Counted from the first letter of the stretch, positions 37,106 to 47,287 are shown. The stretch is DNA of 64,000 bases from Hyphomicrobiaceae bacterium (GCA_016793635.1 JAEUMD010000019.1:1-64000); one strand, 5' to 3'. Made by a program: numbers and translations. The notes: generated by a model from the letters alone, not told the origin.

Positions 37106-39964
37106 TCAGGATTCGAGGCGTTTGAGCGCCGCGCCGAAGCGCTTCACGAGTCCGCTCAGCTCCGCTTTTCGCTCTTTCGCCTCGTCGATGGCTTCGGGCT
37201 TGGCCCGCTCCATGAAGCTCGGGTTCGAGAGCTTGGCATCCATCTTCGCGATGTCGGCTTCCGCCTTCTCGATCTCGCGTGCCAGCCGCTTGCGTTCGGC
37301 ATCCATATCGATGATGCCGGCGAGTGGCAGCGCCGCCGTGGTGTCACCCGCGACGACGATGGCCGAACCCTTCGGCGCAGACTTGACGAGCGAAATGTCG
37401 TCGATGCGCGCGAGCCGCTTGAGCGTATCCTCGTGCGTTGCGACGCGATCCCGCAGCACCTTGCCGCCATCGACGAGAGCGAGCGGAATTTTCGCGCCCG
37501 CGGGCACGTTCATCTCGCTGCGCACAGAGCGGATCTCCGAGACGAGGTCGACGAGCCAGCCGATCTCCGCATCGGCCGCCGCAGACTGCAGACCGCCGAG
37601 GTTCGGCCATTGCGAGAGCGTCAACATATTCACCCGCTTCTCGCCGTACTCGACCATGTGCGCCCAAAGCTCCTCCGTGATGAAGGGCATGAACGGGTGG
37701 AGAAGCTTCAGGATCTGATCGAGCACCCAGGCGGTCATGGCGCGCGTCTCGGCCTTCGCGGCGCTTTCATCCCCCATCAGCACCGGCTTGATGAGCTCGA
37801 GATACCAGTCGCAGAACACGCCCCAGACAAACTCGTAGGCGGCGCCCGCGGCCTCGTTGAACTTCAACGCCTCGAGTGCTTCGGTCACGGCCTTCGCCGT
37901 GCGCTCCGTCTCACCCGCGATCCAGCGGTTGACGGTCTCTTTCGCGGTGGCCGGATCGTAGTCGCGCTGGCGCACGCACTCGTTCATCTCGGCGAAGCGG
38001 GCGGCGTTCCACAGCTTGGTCGCGAAGTTGCGGTAACCCTCGACGCGATCGATCGAGAGTTTCACATCGGAGCCCTGCGCCGCCATGGCCGCCATGGTGA
38101 AGCGCAATGCGTCCGTGCCGTAGGCCTTGATGCCCTCGGGGAAGTCCTTCTTCACCTCACGCTCGACGCGGTTCGCCGTCTCCTTGTCGAGGCCGGCGAT
38201 TCGCTTGGCGACGAGCTTGTCGAGCGCGATGCCATCGATGATGTCGAGCGGATCGATGACATTGCCGCGCGTCTTCGACATCTTGTTGCCCTGGCCGTCG
38301 CGGACGAGGCCGTGGATGTAGACTTCGTGGAACGGCACGTCCTTCATGAAGTGCACGCCCATCATCATCATGCGCGCGACCCAGAAGAAGATGATGTCGA
38401 AGCCGGTGACGAGCACGCTGGTCGGATAGTAGCGCGCGAGCTCCGGCGTCTTCTCCGGCCAACCGAGCGTCGAGAACGGCCACAGCGCAGACGAGAACCA
38501 CGTGTCGAGCACGTCCTCGTCGCGCTTCAACTCATGCGACTTCCCGTATTCCTTCTTGGCGAGCTTGGCCGCCTCCTGCTCGTCGTGGGCGACGAACACC
38601 TTGCCATCGGGCCCATACCACGCCGGAATCTGGTGGCCCCACCAGAGCTGGCGCGAGATGCACCACGGCTGGATGTTCTCGAGCCAGCGGAAATAATCCG
38701 CCGCATAGCGCTCCGGCACGAACTTCGTCTTGCCCTTGCGCACCGCTTCGAGCGCCGGCTTCGCCAGCTCCGCCGCGTTCACGTACCATTGGTCGGTGAG
38801 CCACGGCTCGATGGCCACGCCCGAACGGTCGCCGTGCGGAACGGTGTGCGTCGTCGGCTCGATCTTGGCGAGCAAGCCGAGTGCCGCGAGATCGGAAACG
38901 ATCTTCACTCGCGCGACGAAGCGGTCCAGACCGCGATAAGCTTCCGGTGCCTCGTCGTTGATGCGTCCGTGCGCGTCGAGCACGTTGATCTGCTCGAGAC
39001 CATGCCGCTTGCCGACCTCGAAGTCGTTGAAGTCGTGCGCGGGCGTGATCTTCACCGCGCCCGTCCCCTTCTCGGGATCGGAGTATTCGTCCGCGACGAT
39101 CGGTATCTCGCGCCCCACCAGCGGCAGCCGTACGCGTTTGCCGACGAGGTCCTTGTAGCGCTCGTCCTCGGGATGCACCGCGACTCCGCTATCGCCGAGC
39201 ATCGTCTCGGGCCGGGTCGTCGCCACGACGATGAAACGCGACGGGTCGTCGGCAAGCGGATAGCGGAAATGATACATGTGGCCGCTCGCGTCCTTCGCGA
39301 GCGCCTTCGAAAGCGCGGCCGCGTCGAACGGCTTTTCGGGATCACCGTCCTCCCACTTGAACGAGCCCTTTTTCTCGACCTGCACCACCTCGAGGTCGGA
39401 GATCGCCGTCTGGAACTTCGGGTCCCAGTTGACGAGGCGCTTGTCCTTGTAGATGAGGCCGGCGCGATAGAGTTCGACGAACACCTTGCGGACGGCAGCC
39501 GACAAGCCCTCGTCCATGGTGAAGCGCTCGCGCGACCAGTCACACGAGGCACCGAGGCGCTTCAACTGATTGACGATGGTGCCGCCCGACTCTTCCTTCC
39601 AGGACCAGACTTCCTTGAGGAACGCCTCGCGCCCCATGGAGCGCCGGTCGGTCTTGTTCTCGGCCGCGAGCTTCCTCTCGACCACCATCTGCGTGGCGAT
39701 GCCCGCGTGATCCGTGCCCGGCTGCCACAGCACGTCCTTGCCGCGCATGCGCTCGAAGCGGCACAACACGTCCTGCAGCGTGTTGTTGAGGGCATGGCCC
39801 ATGTGCAGCGAGCCGGTGACGTTCGGCGGCGGAATGACGATGCAGAAGGTTTCCGCGTTCGCTGCGACCCTGTCCGGCCGGCCCGCCTTGAAGGCCTCGG
39901 CCTTGGTCCATTCGGCGTCGACGCGCGGCTCGATGGCAGCCGGCTGATAGGTTTTTTCGAGCAT
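37106..39964 (-). CDS. valS: Valine--tRNA ligase
   Basis: 952-residue class I synthetase that charges tRNA-Val and edits mischarged threonine. HIGH appears as HMGHA in [21 protein letters not shown] as [18 protein letters not shown]1 editing domain lies between, with [21 protein letters not shown]-terminal coiled-coil arm (about 885-950) ends the protein. Start: ATG at 39964 (MLEKTYQP); the frame continues to a TTG further up without support. It follows the two popZ-like genes, the usual position in related genomes. Confidence 0.97.
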   Translation of the reverse strand: MLEKTYQPAAIEPRVDAEWTKAEAFKAGRPDRVAANAETFCIVIPPPNVTGSLHMGHALNNTLQDVLCRFERMRGKDVLWQPGTDHAGIATQMVVERKLAAENKTDRRSMGREAFLKEVWSWKEESGGTIVNQLKRLGASCDWSRERFTMDEGLSAAVRKVFVELYRAGLIYKDKRLVNWDPKFQTAISDLEVVQVEKKGSFKWEDGDPEKPFDAAALSKALAKDASGHMYHFRYPLADDPSRFIVVATTRPETMLGDSGVAVHPEDERYKDLVGKRVRLPLVGREIPIVADEYSDPEKGTGAVKITPAHDFNDFEVGKRHGLEQINVLDAHGRINDEAPEAYRGLDRFVARVKIVSDLAALGLLAKIEPTTHTVPHGDRSGVAIEPWLTDQWYVNAAELAKPALEAVRKGKTKFVPERYAADYFRWLENIQPWCISRQLWWGHQIPAWYGPDGKVFVAHDEQEAAKLAKKEYGKSHELKRDEDVLDTWFSSALWPFSTLGWPEKTPELARYYPTSVLVTGFDIIFFWVARMMMMGVHFMKDVPFHEVYIHGLVRDGQGNKMSKTRGNVIDPLDIIDGIALDKLVAKRIAGLDKETANRVEREVKKDFPEGIKAYGTDALRFTMAAMAAQGSDVKLSIDRVEGYRNFATKLWNAARFAEMNECVRQRDYDPATAKETVNRWIAGETERTAKAVTEALEALKFNEAAGAAYEFVWGVFCDWYLELIKPVLMGDESAAKAETRAMTAWVLDQILKLLHPFMPFITEELWAHMVEYGEKRVNMLTLSQWPNLGGLQSAAADAEIGWLVDLVSEIRSVRSEMNVPAGAKIPLALVDGGKVLRDRVATHEDTLKRLARIDDISLVKSAPKGSAIVVAGDTTAALPLAGIIDMDAERKRLAREIEKAEADIAKMDAKLSNPSFMERAKPEAIDEAKERKAELSGLVKRFGAALKRLES

Positions 39965-40080
39965 ATCTCTCGGCGCCGGAACCGGCGCCTCCAATGAACA
40001 GATCAGGTGGGCGGTGGTAGGGCCCGTCCGGGGGGCCTGTCAACCTGCGTGGGCGACGGGCAGCCTCACCGGAAACGCGA

Positions 40081-40107
40081 CAGCCCGGGTCTCGCGATCC
40101 CGGGCTG
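40081..40107 (-). terminator. Probable terminator after the first PopZ-family gene
   Basis: A 9-bp stem (CAGCCCGGG / CCCGGGCTG) with a 9-base loop, 27 bases downstream of the stop at 40134 and upstream of valS. The run after it is only partly T-rich (TCGCGTTTCC), so termination may be partial. Confidence 0.5.
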
Positions 40108-40133
40108 CGTCTCGGCGCGATGCACGGCGCACA

Positions 40134-41702
40134 CTACTTGTCGGCAACTTTGCGCGGCTCGTGGTTGACCGTCTTCAGCCCCTCGGCGAGTTCGATGCGC
40201 AGGGCCTTCTCGACCATCCGCGGCATGTTCTCGGCCAGCCATTCCCGCAGCATCGGGCGCAGCAGCTCCGCAACCATGTCCTCGATGGTGCGAACACCGA
40301 CGACCGGCGGCAGAGTTGCCGGCACCTGTGCCCCGACGGCCGGGGGAGCGCTGGCGGCGGGCGCCGCAACCGGCGCGACTGCCGGCGCGGCAGGCGGCGT
40401 TGCGGCGGGCGGAGGCACGGCCGTTGCCGCCGAAGGGGCGGCCGCGAAAGGCAGGCTCGGCGCGGCCGACGAAACGACCGGACGCGACGGCGCCGGGTTT
40501 GCCGCAGCCGCAGGTGCCACCGGCAGCGGCGGTTCGGGTAGCTTGGTGGCTTCGGGAACACGCGGCTCGGGCGCCGCAGTGGCGGACGACGCATCAGCCT
40601 GCGCCCGCTCGGCGGGGACCGTCGGCGCCGCCTGAGCGAGCCCCGCGGCCAGCATGTCGAGAGCGCTTGCGGCATCCTCGCCCGGGTTGGCGATTTCATC
40701 CTCGGCAGCGACGTCCAGCTCGGAAACGGCCGGATCGGGCATCGAAGCGATCACGACCGGACCAGACGGCTCCGGCGGCGGGGCCGGGTGCTTGACGCTC
40801 GCGCTCGCGATTCGCGCGGAGAGCATCTTGTCCATGGCGCGGGACTGCGCCGACGACCGCGAACCGGCACCCGTGGCCACGGGCTCTGCAGGAGTTTCGA
40901 CTGGCGTTTCGCCGACGATCGCGGCATCGGCCACGGGCTCGTCGCGCCCCGGCACGATGGCGCCGAGATCGACGGTACGGCGGGCGATCGTGCGCGGCGC
41001 GGCCGCATCGCGGCGCATCGCGTCGGCGGGCGGGGCGATGACGTCCGGCGGCATCGCGAAGACCGGCGCGGGCGCAGCAGCCACCTCGGCGGAAACCGGA
41101 GACGTTGGCGACGGGGGCGGCGGGGCGACGTCGTCCAGCAGATCGCTCAAATCATCGACGGCACCCCGCATGGCCGGGAACGGAGCAGCCGGAGATGGGG
41201 ACGGAGACGGCTTGGCTTCCACGACATCGGGCGCGGTCCTGGCAAGCGGCGGCAGAGAAACTTCCGGGCGCGTCTCCGGCACGGCGCGGCGATTGCCGCC
41301 CAGCGCGTCGGCGAGGCGGCCGAAAGCGGAATCGAGCGGGGCTGGGGCAGCAGGTCCGCGCGCTACCGGCGCGCCGCCCAAGGAGAGTTCGGGCATCGGC
41401 GGCTCATCGAGCCGGGGTTGGCGAGCCGAAACGTCGGGAGCGGTGGGGCGCTGCGCCGGGGCAGCGGCCGTCTGCGGCGCCGGGGCAGCGCCAGGTCTCA
41501 GGGAGCTGAGCTGCGATCCGAACTCGTCACCGGCGGTCTGCGGGCGCGCGCCGGCACGCTGCGGCTCGGCCGAAAGTGATGGCGACTTCGGCTTGGTCAC
41601 GGGCAGCGGACGTGCGCCGCTCGGCTCCTCCGCAATGATACGCCGGATGGAGGCCAGGATTTCGTCCAGTGTCGCATCCGAAGCCTTTTCCGCTCGCGTC
41701 AT
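40134..41702 (-). CDS. PopZ-family (DUF2497) polar organising protein, copy 1
   Basis: 522-residue protein with the two-ended PopZ layout. The N-terminal interaction helix reads LDEILASIRRIIAEEPSG (about residues 12-30). About 400 residues of disordered Pro/Ala/Ser-rich linker with scattered acidic stretches follow. The C-terminal oligomerisation helices begin VAELLRPMLREWLAENMPRM (about 475-515). PopZ forms a pole-bound condensate that anchors ParB-parS and cell-cycle kinases in Caulobacter; here that role is inferred. The linker is far longer than in Caulobacter PopZ (177 residues in all). Start: ATG at 41702 with AGGAG 8 bases upstream. A second, shorter copy lies 356 bases upstream. Confidence 0.85.
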   Translation of the reverse strand: MTRAEKASDATLDEILASIRRIIAEEPSGARPLPVTKPKSPSLSAEPQRAGARPQTAGDEFGSQLSSLRPGAAPAPQTAAAPAQRPTAPDVSARQPRLDEPPMPELSLGGAPVARGPAAPAPLDSAFGRLADALGGNRRAVPETRPEVSLPPLARTAPDVVEAKPSPSPSPAAPFPAMRGAVDDLSDLLDDVAPPPPSPTSPVSAEVAAAPAPVFAMPPDVIAPPADAMRRDAAAPRTIARRTVDLGAIVPGRDEPVADAAIVGETPVETPAEPVATGAGSRSSAQSRAMDKMLSARIASASVKHPAPPPEPSGPVVIASMPDPAVSELDVAAEDEIANPGEDAASALDMLAAGLAQAAPTVPAERAQADASSATAAPEPRVPEATKLPEPPLPVAPAAAANPAPSRPVVSSAAPSLPFAAAPSAATAVPPPAATPPAAPAVAPVAAPAASAPPAVGAQVPATLPPVVGVRTIEDMVAELLRPMLREWLAENMPRMVEKALRIELAEGLKTVNHEPRKVADK

Positions 41703-42058
41703 AAATCTTACTCCTCGCCCGCCCTCGCTCCGTGCACGCCGGCCAAGGTCCGCGGAGCTCGCCGAGCCTCGTTCGGCACGTCCGGCTGCTCACGCTCACC
41801 TCCGCTCGCCGCCGTCTCGATACCGCCAGCCACGGCACAAGCCCCGCCTTGACATCCGCCAAAACAGCGCGGTGCACGAGCTTAGCTCGTACACCGTCAA
41901 ATGCCGGGCATCAATGCGACCGGAGCCCTGATTTGCGTTTCCGCTGTGGTTGACTGCGGATTCGCGGCCCGTGGTACGTGCTCGGCGCGCACGCGGCCCG
42001 TTTTCGCCCTCACGCGAACAAGACCGCGAGCCGACGCTCTTCCGCGAAACGCGCGATT
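41703..42058. other. Gap between the two PopZ-family genes
   Basis: 356 bases with no recognised gene. The centre (about 41860-41960) carries AGCTCGTACACCGTCAAATG and is less GC-rich, so it could hold a promoter for copy 1. I see no CtrA-type box. Confidence 0.45.
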
Positions 42059-43006
42059 CTATGGCGTCGGCATCTCGGATCGCGGGTTGTATCGCGCACC
42101 ATTCAGCCCGTCGGCGACCTCCATGTGCAGCGCCGATTCGACGATGCGGGGCATGTTCTCCGCGATCCACTGGCGAATCATCGGGCGAAGCAGTTCGGCG
42201 GCGCTATCCTGAGCCGCTGCGTGGCGCGCCGCCCGCTCGTCCTCGGCGCGGCGTGGCGTCCGCCCGCCCGAACCCGTCATGATGCGCATACGGCGCCGGT
42301 TGAGATCGACCTCGAGCGCACTGGCGAGGGCAACCGCATCGTTGACCAGCGCTTCACCAGCTTCGACGGTGATACGCGCTTCGGCGTCCGTGGAACTCTC
42401 GACGGCACTCTCCTGATGAGGACGAAGCCCACCATCATTCCGCGCCCCGCGGCGCGACCGGATGTCGATATAGGCGCGGTCCCCGTGCATCGTGGCCGCC
42501 GGCAGTTGCACGCCTCGAGATCGGGACGCGGGAGATACCCGTTGTGCTTCGGCGTTTTCGGCGGGGGCTCTCGATGCGGCGGGCAAGTGCGGCGCGGCAT
42601 CGGCGAGCAGACCGGCACTGCGCAAGGCATCGGTCAGGCGCTGGCTAGACGAGGGCCGCAACGGGCGAACATCCGCGCTCTGCCGGGGTTTTAGGATCGC
42701 GGGAAGGTCGAAGATGTCGGCCGCGGCCGAATCTGCTGTTGGCTCGTCGTGGGAAGAGGCAGTGTTAGCGACTCCCTCGAACTCTGAAGGCGGATCGAAA
42801 TCGCTCCCCGCCTCGGAATCTTCGAGATCGCGGGCGGCCCCCATTGCAGTGTTCGCCGGGGTAACGTCGAAGACCGGCTGGCTGCGGCTCGCCGCCCCTT
42901 CACCAGCGCCCGGCATGGCGACAGAGGTCCGCTCGGCCGCGGTGCGGCGGATCTCGGCGAGGATCTCCTCCATCGAGCAGGCGGCGCTGTTGTGATCGTC
43001 AGTCAT
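42059..43006 (-). CDS. PopZ-family (DUF2497) protein, copy 2
   Basis: 315-residue paralogue of the downstream PopZ-like protein. The N-terminal helix SMEEILAEIRRTAAERTSV and the C-terminal AELLRPMIRQWIAENMPRIV match copy 1 (VAELLRPMLREWLAENMPRM) closely. The linker is different: shorter, more acidic (about 40-110) and with an Arg-rich middle. Ends conserved and linkers diverged fits an old duplication. Start: ATG at 43006 with GAGG 8 bases upstream. It may form mixed scaffolds with copy 1 or mark a different pole; this is inference. Confidence 0.8.
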   Translation of the reverse strand: MTDDHNSAACSMEEILAEIRRTAAERTSVAMPGAGEGAASRSQPVFDVTPANTAMGAARDLEDSEAGSDFDPPSEFEGVANTASSHDEPTADSAAADIFDLPAILKPRQSADVRPLRPSSSQRLTDALRSAGLLADAAPHLPAASRAPAENAEAQRVSPASRSRGVQLPAATMHGDRAYIDIRSRRGARNDGGLRPHQESAVESSTDAEARITVEAGEALVNDAVALASALEVDLNRRRMRIMTGSGGRTPRRAEDERAARHAAAQDSAAELLRPMIRQWIAENMPRIVESALHMEVADGLNGARYNPRSEMPTP

Positions 43007-43368
43007 GTGGGCAACCTCGCTTTACGCAGCCGGGCACCTGTCACCCCGCGCTACCCCGCGCCAGTTGGCGCAGTGGAGCCGGAACGACTCGCAGTCAGAA
43101 CTCCCTATCCGAGATTCCCGCGATGGCGCTTGCGACCGGTTGGTGCCTGAGCAGCGCGCCGTCGCGCGGCCCATAGGCCCAAGCGTCACGTGACGCTCAC
43201 GAAATTCCCCCACACACCCTGCAATGCATAGGGTTCATCCGCGGCGAACTTGCGGCCGATGTTGGGCGATTGTGCGCGCAAGTGGGCGAGACGCCTGAAG
43301 CGCTTGAACTATCGGGTTGCCTGAAGATACGGCACCGCGCAGCTTCCGTGGATGCGCGGAGGCGGCAT
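43007..43368. other. Gap between tolC and the second PopZ-family gene
   Basis: 362 bases without a recognised gene. A 7-bp hairpin (CCGCGCA at 43335, TGCGCGG at 43353) just after the tolC stop could be a weak terminator. Confidence 0.4.
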
Positions 43369-44886
43369 TTACTTCATGGGCGGGGCTTCGCGGCGGTCAC
43401 CCGGCCAGAGATCGACGCGCTCGTTGCGGCCATCCTCGTGCGTGATCGAGAGGCCCCACCACTTGCGGCGAACCTCCTCGTAATGGATCTCGGGGTTGTA
43501 GACCTCGGACGCCGCGCCGATACGGTTCGCCTCGAGCCGGCCGACCGCGGCGAGCACGGCATAGCCCGTCACGACGAGGTTGCGCTGATCGGTGACGAGC
43601 TGAACCTGAGCGTTGAGCTGCTCCTGCTCGGCATTGAGCACGTCGAGAAGCGTGCGCTGACCGACCTTCTCCTCCTCGCGCACGCCGAGCAGCGCGGTCT
43701 GGGCCGCATTCACCTGCGTGCGGTCGGACTGAACCTGCGCCTTCGCAGCCTGATACTGCGCCCAGGCAGCGATGACGCCCTCGCGCACCTGCGTGCGAAC
43801 GAGCTCGACCTGCTGGAGGCGGGCGACATGAAGCTGCTTGGCCTGACGAACGCGCGCGTAAACCTGACCGCCCTCGTAGATCGGAACCGTGACGCGGCCA
43901 GCTACGACACCGGATTCCGCCTGCTCGACATTGGGCGAAGGATCGTAGCGCTGCGCCCATGAAGCCTCGAGCTGAGCGGAGGGCAGCAGCTCGCCGCGGA
44001 TCTGATCGACGTTGTGGCGCGCGGCCTCTTCCAGGTAGAGCGCGGAAATGATCTGCGCGTTCTCCTGCTCGCCAGCTGCGAGCGCCGCCTCGAGCGAACG
44101 GGGCAGCAGGTTGTCCGGGGGACCGGGATCGGCGAGGTTACTCGGCGGGTTGCCGACGACGCGCTCGTAAGTGGCGCGACTACTCTTGAGGTTCGCCTTG
44201 GCGAGATCGAGGGCCGACACCGAGCCGGCGCGACGCGCCTGCGCCTGCGCCACATCCGTGCGCGTCACCTCGCCGACCGCGAAGCGATCCTGCGTGGCCT
44301 TGAGCTCGCGGCTCAGAACATTGACGTTGTTTTCCTGAAGCCGCACGACCGCCTGGTCTCGCACGACGTCCATATAGGCCGTCACCGCGTTGAGAAGCAC
44401 CGTGCGCTCGACATCGCGCAAGTCCTCTCGGCCCGAGCGGACATTGGCTTCCGCGACCTTCACTCCGTAGGTGGTGCGAAAGCCGGTGAACAGGGGCTGA
44501 GTGAGGTTGATCGAGTAGCCGCGATTGTTGACCGTGCCGTTGCTGGTCGAGGACGGCCGCGTCTCGGCGTAGTCGAGGCTGGTATCGGCGCTGGCGGTGA
44601 TGTTGGGGCGATAACCGGAATTCGCTATTGCAACGCTCTCGTCGGTCGCGCGGAGTTGAGCGCGCTGCGCATCGAGCTGCGGATTGTAGCGATAGGCGCT
44701 GGCGAGCGCCTGCGATAGTGACTCCGCACTCGCGGGCCCGCCGCCGAACAGCAGCGCCAGCGCAATCACGGATGCGCCGGACCGGAGAGCCGCAAACGCG
44801 CGCGCCTGGCCACGCCCATCCGGGGCCTGCGCATTTATTTCAGCATCGGCATTCCGGTGCGTCGAGGCATTTCCTGGCATCGCCAT
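43369..44886 (-). CDS. tolC: TolC-family outer-membrane channel
   Basis: 505-residue outer-membrane efflux and type I secretion duct. The export signal sits behind a long polar leader of about 35 residues (ASVIALALLFGGGPASA near 40-55). The mature protein begins ESLSQALASAYRYNPQLDAQ, typical of the family. Two repeated halves of long coiled-coil helices follow; TYGVKVAEANVRSGREDLRD and QVREGVIAAWAQYQAAKAQV mark them. Start: ATG at 44886; the long leader means a later start cannot be excluded. Order PIMT-tolC-popZ-valS is conserved in Hyphomicrobiales. Confidence 0.93.
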   Translation of the reverse strand: MAMPGNASTHRNADAEINAQAPDGRGQARAFAALRSGASVIALALLFGGGPASAESLSQALASAYRYNPQLDAQRAQLRATDESVAIANSGYRPNITASADTSLDYAETRPSSTSNGTVNNRGYSINLTQPLFTGFRTTYGVKVAEANVRSGREDLRDVERTVLLNAVTAYMDVVRDQAVVRLQENNVNVLSRELKATQDRFAVGEVTRTDVAQAQARRAGSVSALDLAKANLKSSRATYERVVGNPPSNLADPGPPDNLLPRSLEAALAAGEQENAQIISALYLEEAARHNVDQIRGELLPSAQLEASWAQRYDPSPNVEQAESGVVAGRVTVPIYEGGQVYARVRQAKQLHVARLQQVELVRTQVREGVIAAWAQYQAAKAQVQSDRTQVNAAQTALLGVREEEKVGQRTLLDVLNAEQEQLNAQVQLVTDQRNLVVTGYAVLAAVGRLEANRIGAASEVYNPEIHYEEVRRKWWGLSITHEDGRNERVDLWPGDRREAPPMK

Positions 44887-45336
44887 CACTCGTCAGCCCT
44901 GATCCTGTTGCGGGGCGACACAGCACCCGCACGCCGCCGCGCGGCGTCCCCTTTCCGACTCGCTCGTGCAAGACGTTAGATCAGTTCGGCACCGGCCAGG
45001 AAGTTGATTAGACCCGGCACTTGCGTCAGCCTGTGCGCGCGTTGCTCAACGAACACAGCCGCAAAATATCGTGCGCATGACATGTATCGGCAACGCGCGC
45101 CTATTGACTGTTCTGGAGGCCGTTTCCGCCGGATGAACAGGGCGGGCGCCGCCGGCCACGCGCGGTGGCACGGCGCCGATCACGGCACGAATCGCTTCGT
45201 AGGCGCGGGCGATCGCAGAGGGTCCAGAAAAAAGTTTACCGGCCAAACGCCATTCGCGCACTCGATCCTCGCGGATCGCAAGCCCGAACGGACTGTGGTC
45301 GATTCGGTGGGACGGCTCGTGCGGTGGTGGAGTGGC
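44887..45336. other. Gap between PIMT-like gene and tolC
   Basis: 450 bases with no convincing gene. An A/T-rich patch at about 45220-45240 (AAAAAAGTTTACC) lies 95-115 bases past the PIMT-like stop. The tolC promoter is presumably here but no clear -35/-10 pair was seen. Confidence 0.45.
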
Positions 45337-46011
45337 TCAGAAGACGAACTCGCGCTTCACCTCGAAGCCCGGGACCGCCGGGGCCGAAGCTTCGAATGCT
45401 GCGCGCTTGTCGTAGTGGCGGCCGATTCGCCGCCAGACCGTCGCACGGCCCGGCACGCCCGCGATCACCGCAACCAGACGACCGCCGTCCTTGAGCTGAT
45501 CGAGCAGGACCGGCGGGATTTCCTCGACAGCGCCCGCAACGACGATGGCGTCATAAGGCCCTTCGGAAGCGTAGCCCGCGTCATGACTGCCGGTAACGAC
45601 CGCGACGTTGTCAAAACCGAGGCTCTCGAGCGTCTTTGTCGCCGTCTCGGCAAGAACCGCATCCGCCTCAAGCGCGACGACGGTCTGGGCGAGCTTGGCG
45701 ATAACGGCGGTCGAGTAACCGGTGGCGCACCCGACGTCGAGAACGACGCTGTCACTCGACAGATCGGCGAGCTGCACCAGCTTGGCGAACGCGCGTGGTG
45801 CCATCAGACCGCGCGCCGGGGAAGCGCCTTCGGCCTTCGCCAGCATCAAAGTGTCGTCCATGTAGGCGAGCGTCTTAAGCGCGGTCGGCACAAAGGCCTC
45901 GCGCGGCACCTCGAGCATTGCGCGGATGATGCGCCGATCGGTCACGTCGCTCGGACGCACCTGGGATTCGACCATGTTCATGCGCTGTGTCGCCGCGTCG
46001 ATCTTCGCCAC
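45337..46011 (-). CDS. Protein-L-isoaspartate O-methyltransferase family protein
   Basis: 224-residue SAM-dependent methyltransferase. Motif I reads VLDVGCATGYSTAVIAKLA, preceded by the PIMT-type segment RGLMAPRAFAKLVQLADLSS; post I is VVALEADAV. The usual PIMT substrate-loop ISQPY is replaced by RGLMAPR, so isoaspartate repair is not certain; this tolC-linked variant is common in Hyphomicrobiales. Start: GTG at 46011 with AGGG 8 bases upstream; an ATG ten codons later is possible. Downstream is tolC on the same strand. Confidence 0.82.
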   Translation of the reverse strand: MAKIDAATQRMNMVESQVRPSDVTDRRIIRAMLEVPREAFVPTALKTLAYMDDTLMLAKAEGASPARGLMAPRAFAKLVQLADLSSDSVVLDVGCATGYSTAVIAKLAQTVVALEADAVLAETATKTLESLGFDNVAVVTGSHDAGYASEGPYDAIVVAGAVEEIPPVLLDQLKDGGRLVAVIAGVPGRATVWRRIGRHYDKRAAFEASAPAVPGFEVKREFVF

Positions 46012-46206
46012 CGCTCAACCCTTTTGCTCGTTCAAGACGTGCGGCCCCGGCGACCCGGGGCTATCGGCGGCGCCAAAATAGCCAATGTCGGGTTCTGCGG
46101 CCATACCGCTCTTTAGTAGTGCGCTCGCAATCGGTGTCCGGTGCAACGGATCGCCTAGTGACCGAAGCACCGGCCGTTCGCTTTGCCAGCCGACGCGAAT
46201 CCTTGC

Positions 46207-46229
46207 GGCCCGGCCCCATACGCCGGGCC
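46207..46229 (-). terminator. Possible terminator after truB
   Basis: A perfect 8-bp stem (GGCCCGGC / GCCGGGCC) with a 7-base loop, 16-38 bases past the truB stop. No T-run follows, so strength is doubtful. Confidence 0.4.
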
Positions 46230-46244
46230 TGCCGCGGGCAACAA

Positions 46245-47165
46245 TCAGGCGAGATTGAACACACGGGTCGGGTGAAGGGCGCCCTTTTCGACCTCGCCCA
46301 GCGCGACGATGCGGCCCTTGCAGGTGGCGAACATCGGCCCTGACAGTATCGGCGCGTCGCGGCCTCGGATCAGCACCGAACGGCCCATGGCGAGATTCGC
46401 GGCATCCTGCTGCGACACCGCGATCTCCGGCACGTCGTCGAGGGCGGCTTCGACCGGCAGAAGGAACTGACCGATGTCGCCGCCATTCTCCGGCAGCGCC
46501 GCCTCCCTGAGCTCGTCGAGCCCCACCGCGTCGTCCTCGCTGAACGGGCCAACGCGGGTGCGGCGCAATGCGATCACGTGTCCACGGCAGCCGAGCGCCC
46601 GGCCGAGGTCGCGGGCGATGGCGCGCACGTAGGTGCCCTTTCCGCATTCCGCCTCGAACACGGTCGTCGCCTCGTCGGGCATGTCGACGATGCGCAGATC
46701 GTCGATGACGACGACTCGCGGCTCGAGCTCCACCACTTCACCCTCGCGGGCGAGGTCGTAAGCGCGGTTGCCGTCGATCTTGATCGCCGAGAATGCCGGC
46801 GGGGTCTGGCTGATCTCGCCCATGAACTCCGGCAGCAGAGCCGTGATTTCGGCGCGCGTCGGACGGAGTTCACTGGCCGCAATCACCTCGCCCTCCGCGT
46901 CGTCGGTGTTCGTTTCCTCGCCCCAGCGCACGGTGAAGCGGTAGGCCTTCTCGCCATCTACCGCAAACGAGACCGTCTTCGTCGCCTCGCCGAACGCGAT
47001 CGGCAGGATGCCCGTCGCGAGCGGATCGAGCGTGCCGGCGTGCCCCGCTTTCTGCGCGTCGTAGATGCGCTTCACCGCGCCGAGCGCCTGCGTCGAGGTT
47101 GCGCCGAGTGGCTTGTCGAGGATCAGCCAGCCGTGAACGGGCGAGCCCTTCTTGCGTCGTGCCAT
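46245..47165 (-). CDS. truB: tRNA pseudouridine(55) synthase TruB
   Basis: 306-residue enzyme that makes pseudouridine 55 in the T-loop of tRNAs. The catalytic region KAGHAGTLDPLATGILPIAF holds the nucleophile Asp. GWLILDKPLGATSTQALGAV is the conserved N-terminus, and GTYVRAIARDLGRALGCRGH is motif III. A C-terminal PUA-like domain ends the protein. Start: ATG at 47165. It follows rbfA, the usual order, but rpsO, the usual next gene, is absent and a PIMT-like gene follows instead. Confidence 0.95.
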   Translation of the reverse strand: MARRKKGSPVHGWLILDKPLGATSTQALGAVKRIYDAQKAGHAGTLDPLATGILPIAFGEATKTVSFAVDGEKAYRFTVRWGEETNTDDAEGEVIAASELRPTRAEITALLPEFMGEISQTPPAFSAIKIDGNRAYDLAREGEVVELEPRVVVIDDLRIVDMPDEATTVFEAECGKGTYVRAIARDLGRALGCRGHVIALRRTRVGPFSEDDAVGLDELREAALPENGGDIGQFLLPVEAALDDVPEIAVSQQDAANLAMGRSVLIRGRDAPILSGPMFATCKGRIVALGEVEKGALHPTRVFNLA

Positions 47166-47173
47166 GTCAATCC

Positions 47174-47207
47174 GGGGATCAGGTTTTAGGGATTAGGGAT
47201 TAGGGAT
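47174..47207 (+). repeat. TAGGGAT tandem repeat with CCCTAAAACCT motif upstream of truB
   Basis: The plus strand holds three tandem copies of TTAGGGA (about 47186-47206) following AGGTTTTAGGG. On the minus strand the left end reads CCCTAAAACCTGATCCCC, close to the inverted-repeat motif (CCCTAGAACCTAACCCCT) that flanks the four-helix-bundle gene at 13.1-13.6 kb. It lies 9-42 bases upstream of the truB start. Confidence 0.6.
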
Positions 47208-47287
47208 GATGTCGCGTAGAGCATCGGGCTCAGTTTGGATAGAAATCGGGAAAATGCGATTCTTCGCTGCCCCCCGACCTCTCGTCC

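Noticed and set aside
37055-39997. 980-codon open frame on the plus strand opposite valS
   Set aside because: It mirrors valS exactly and its translation is Arg/His/Asp-rich with no known fold. Long antisense frames are expected in GC-rich genes.
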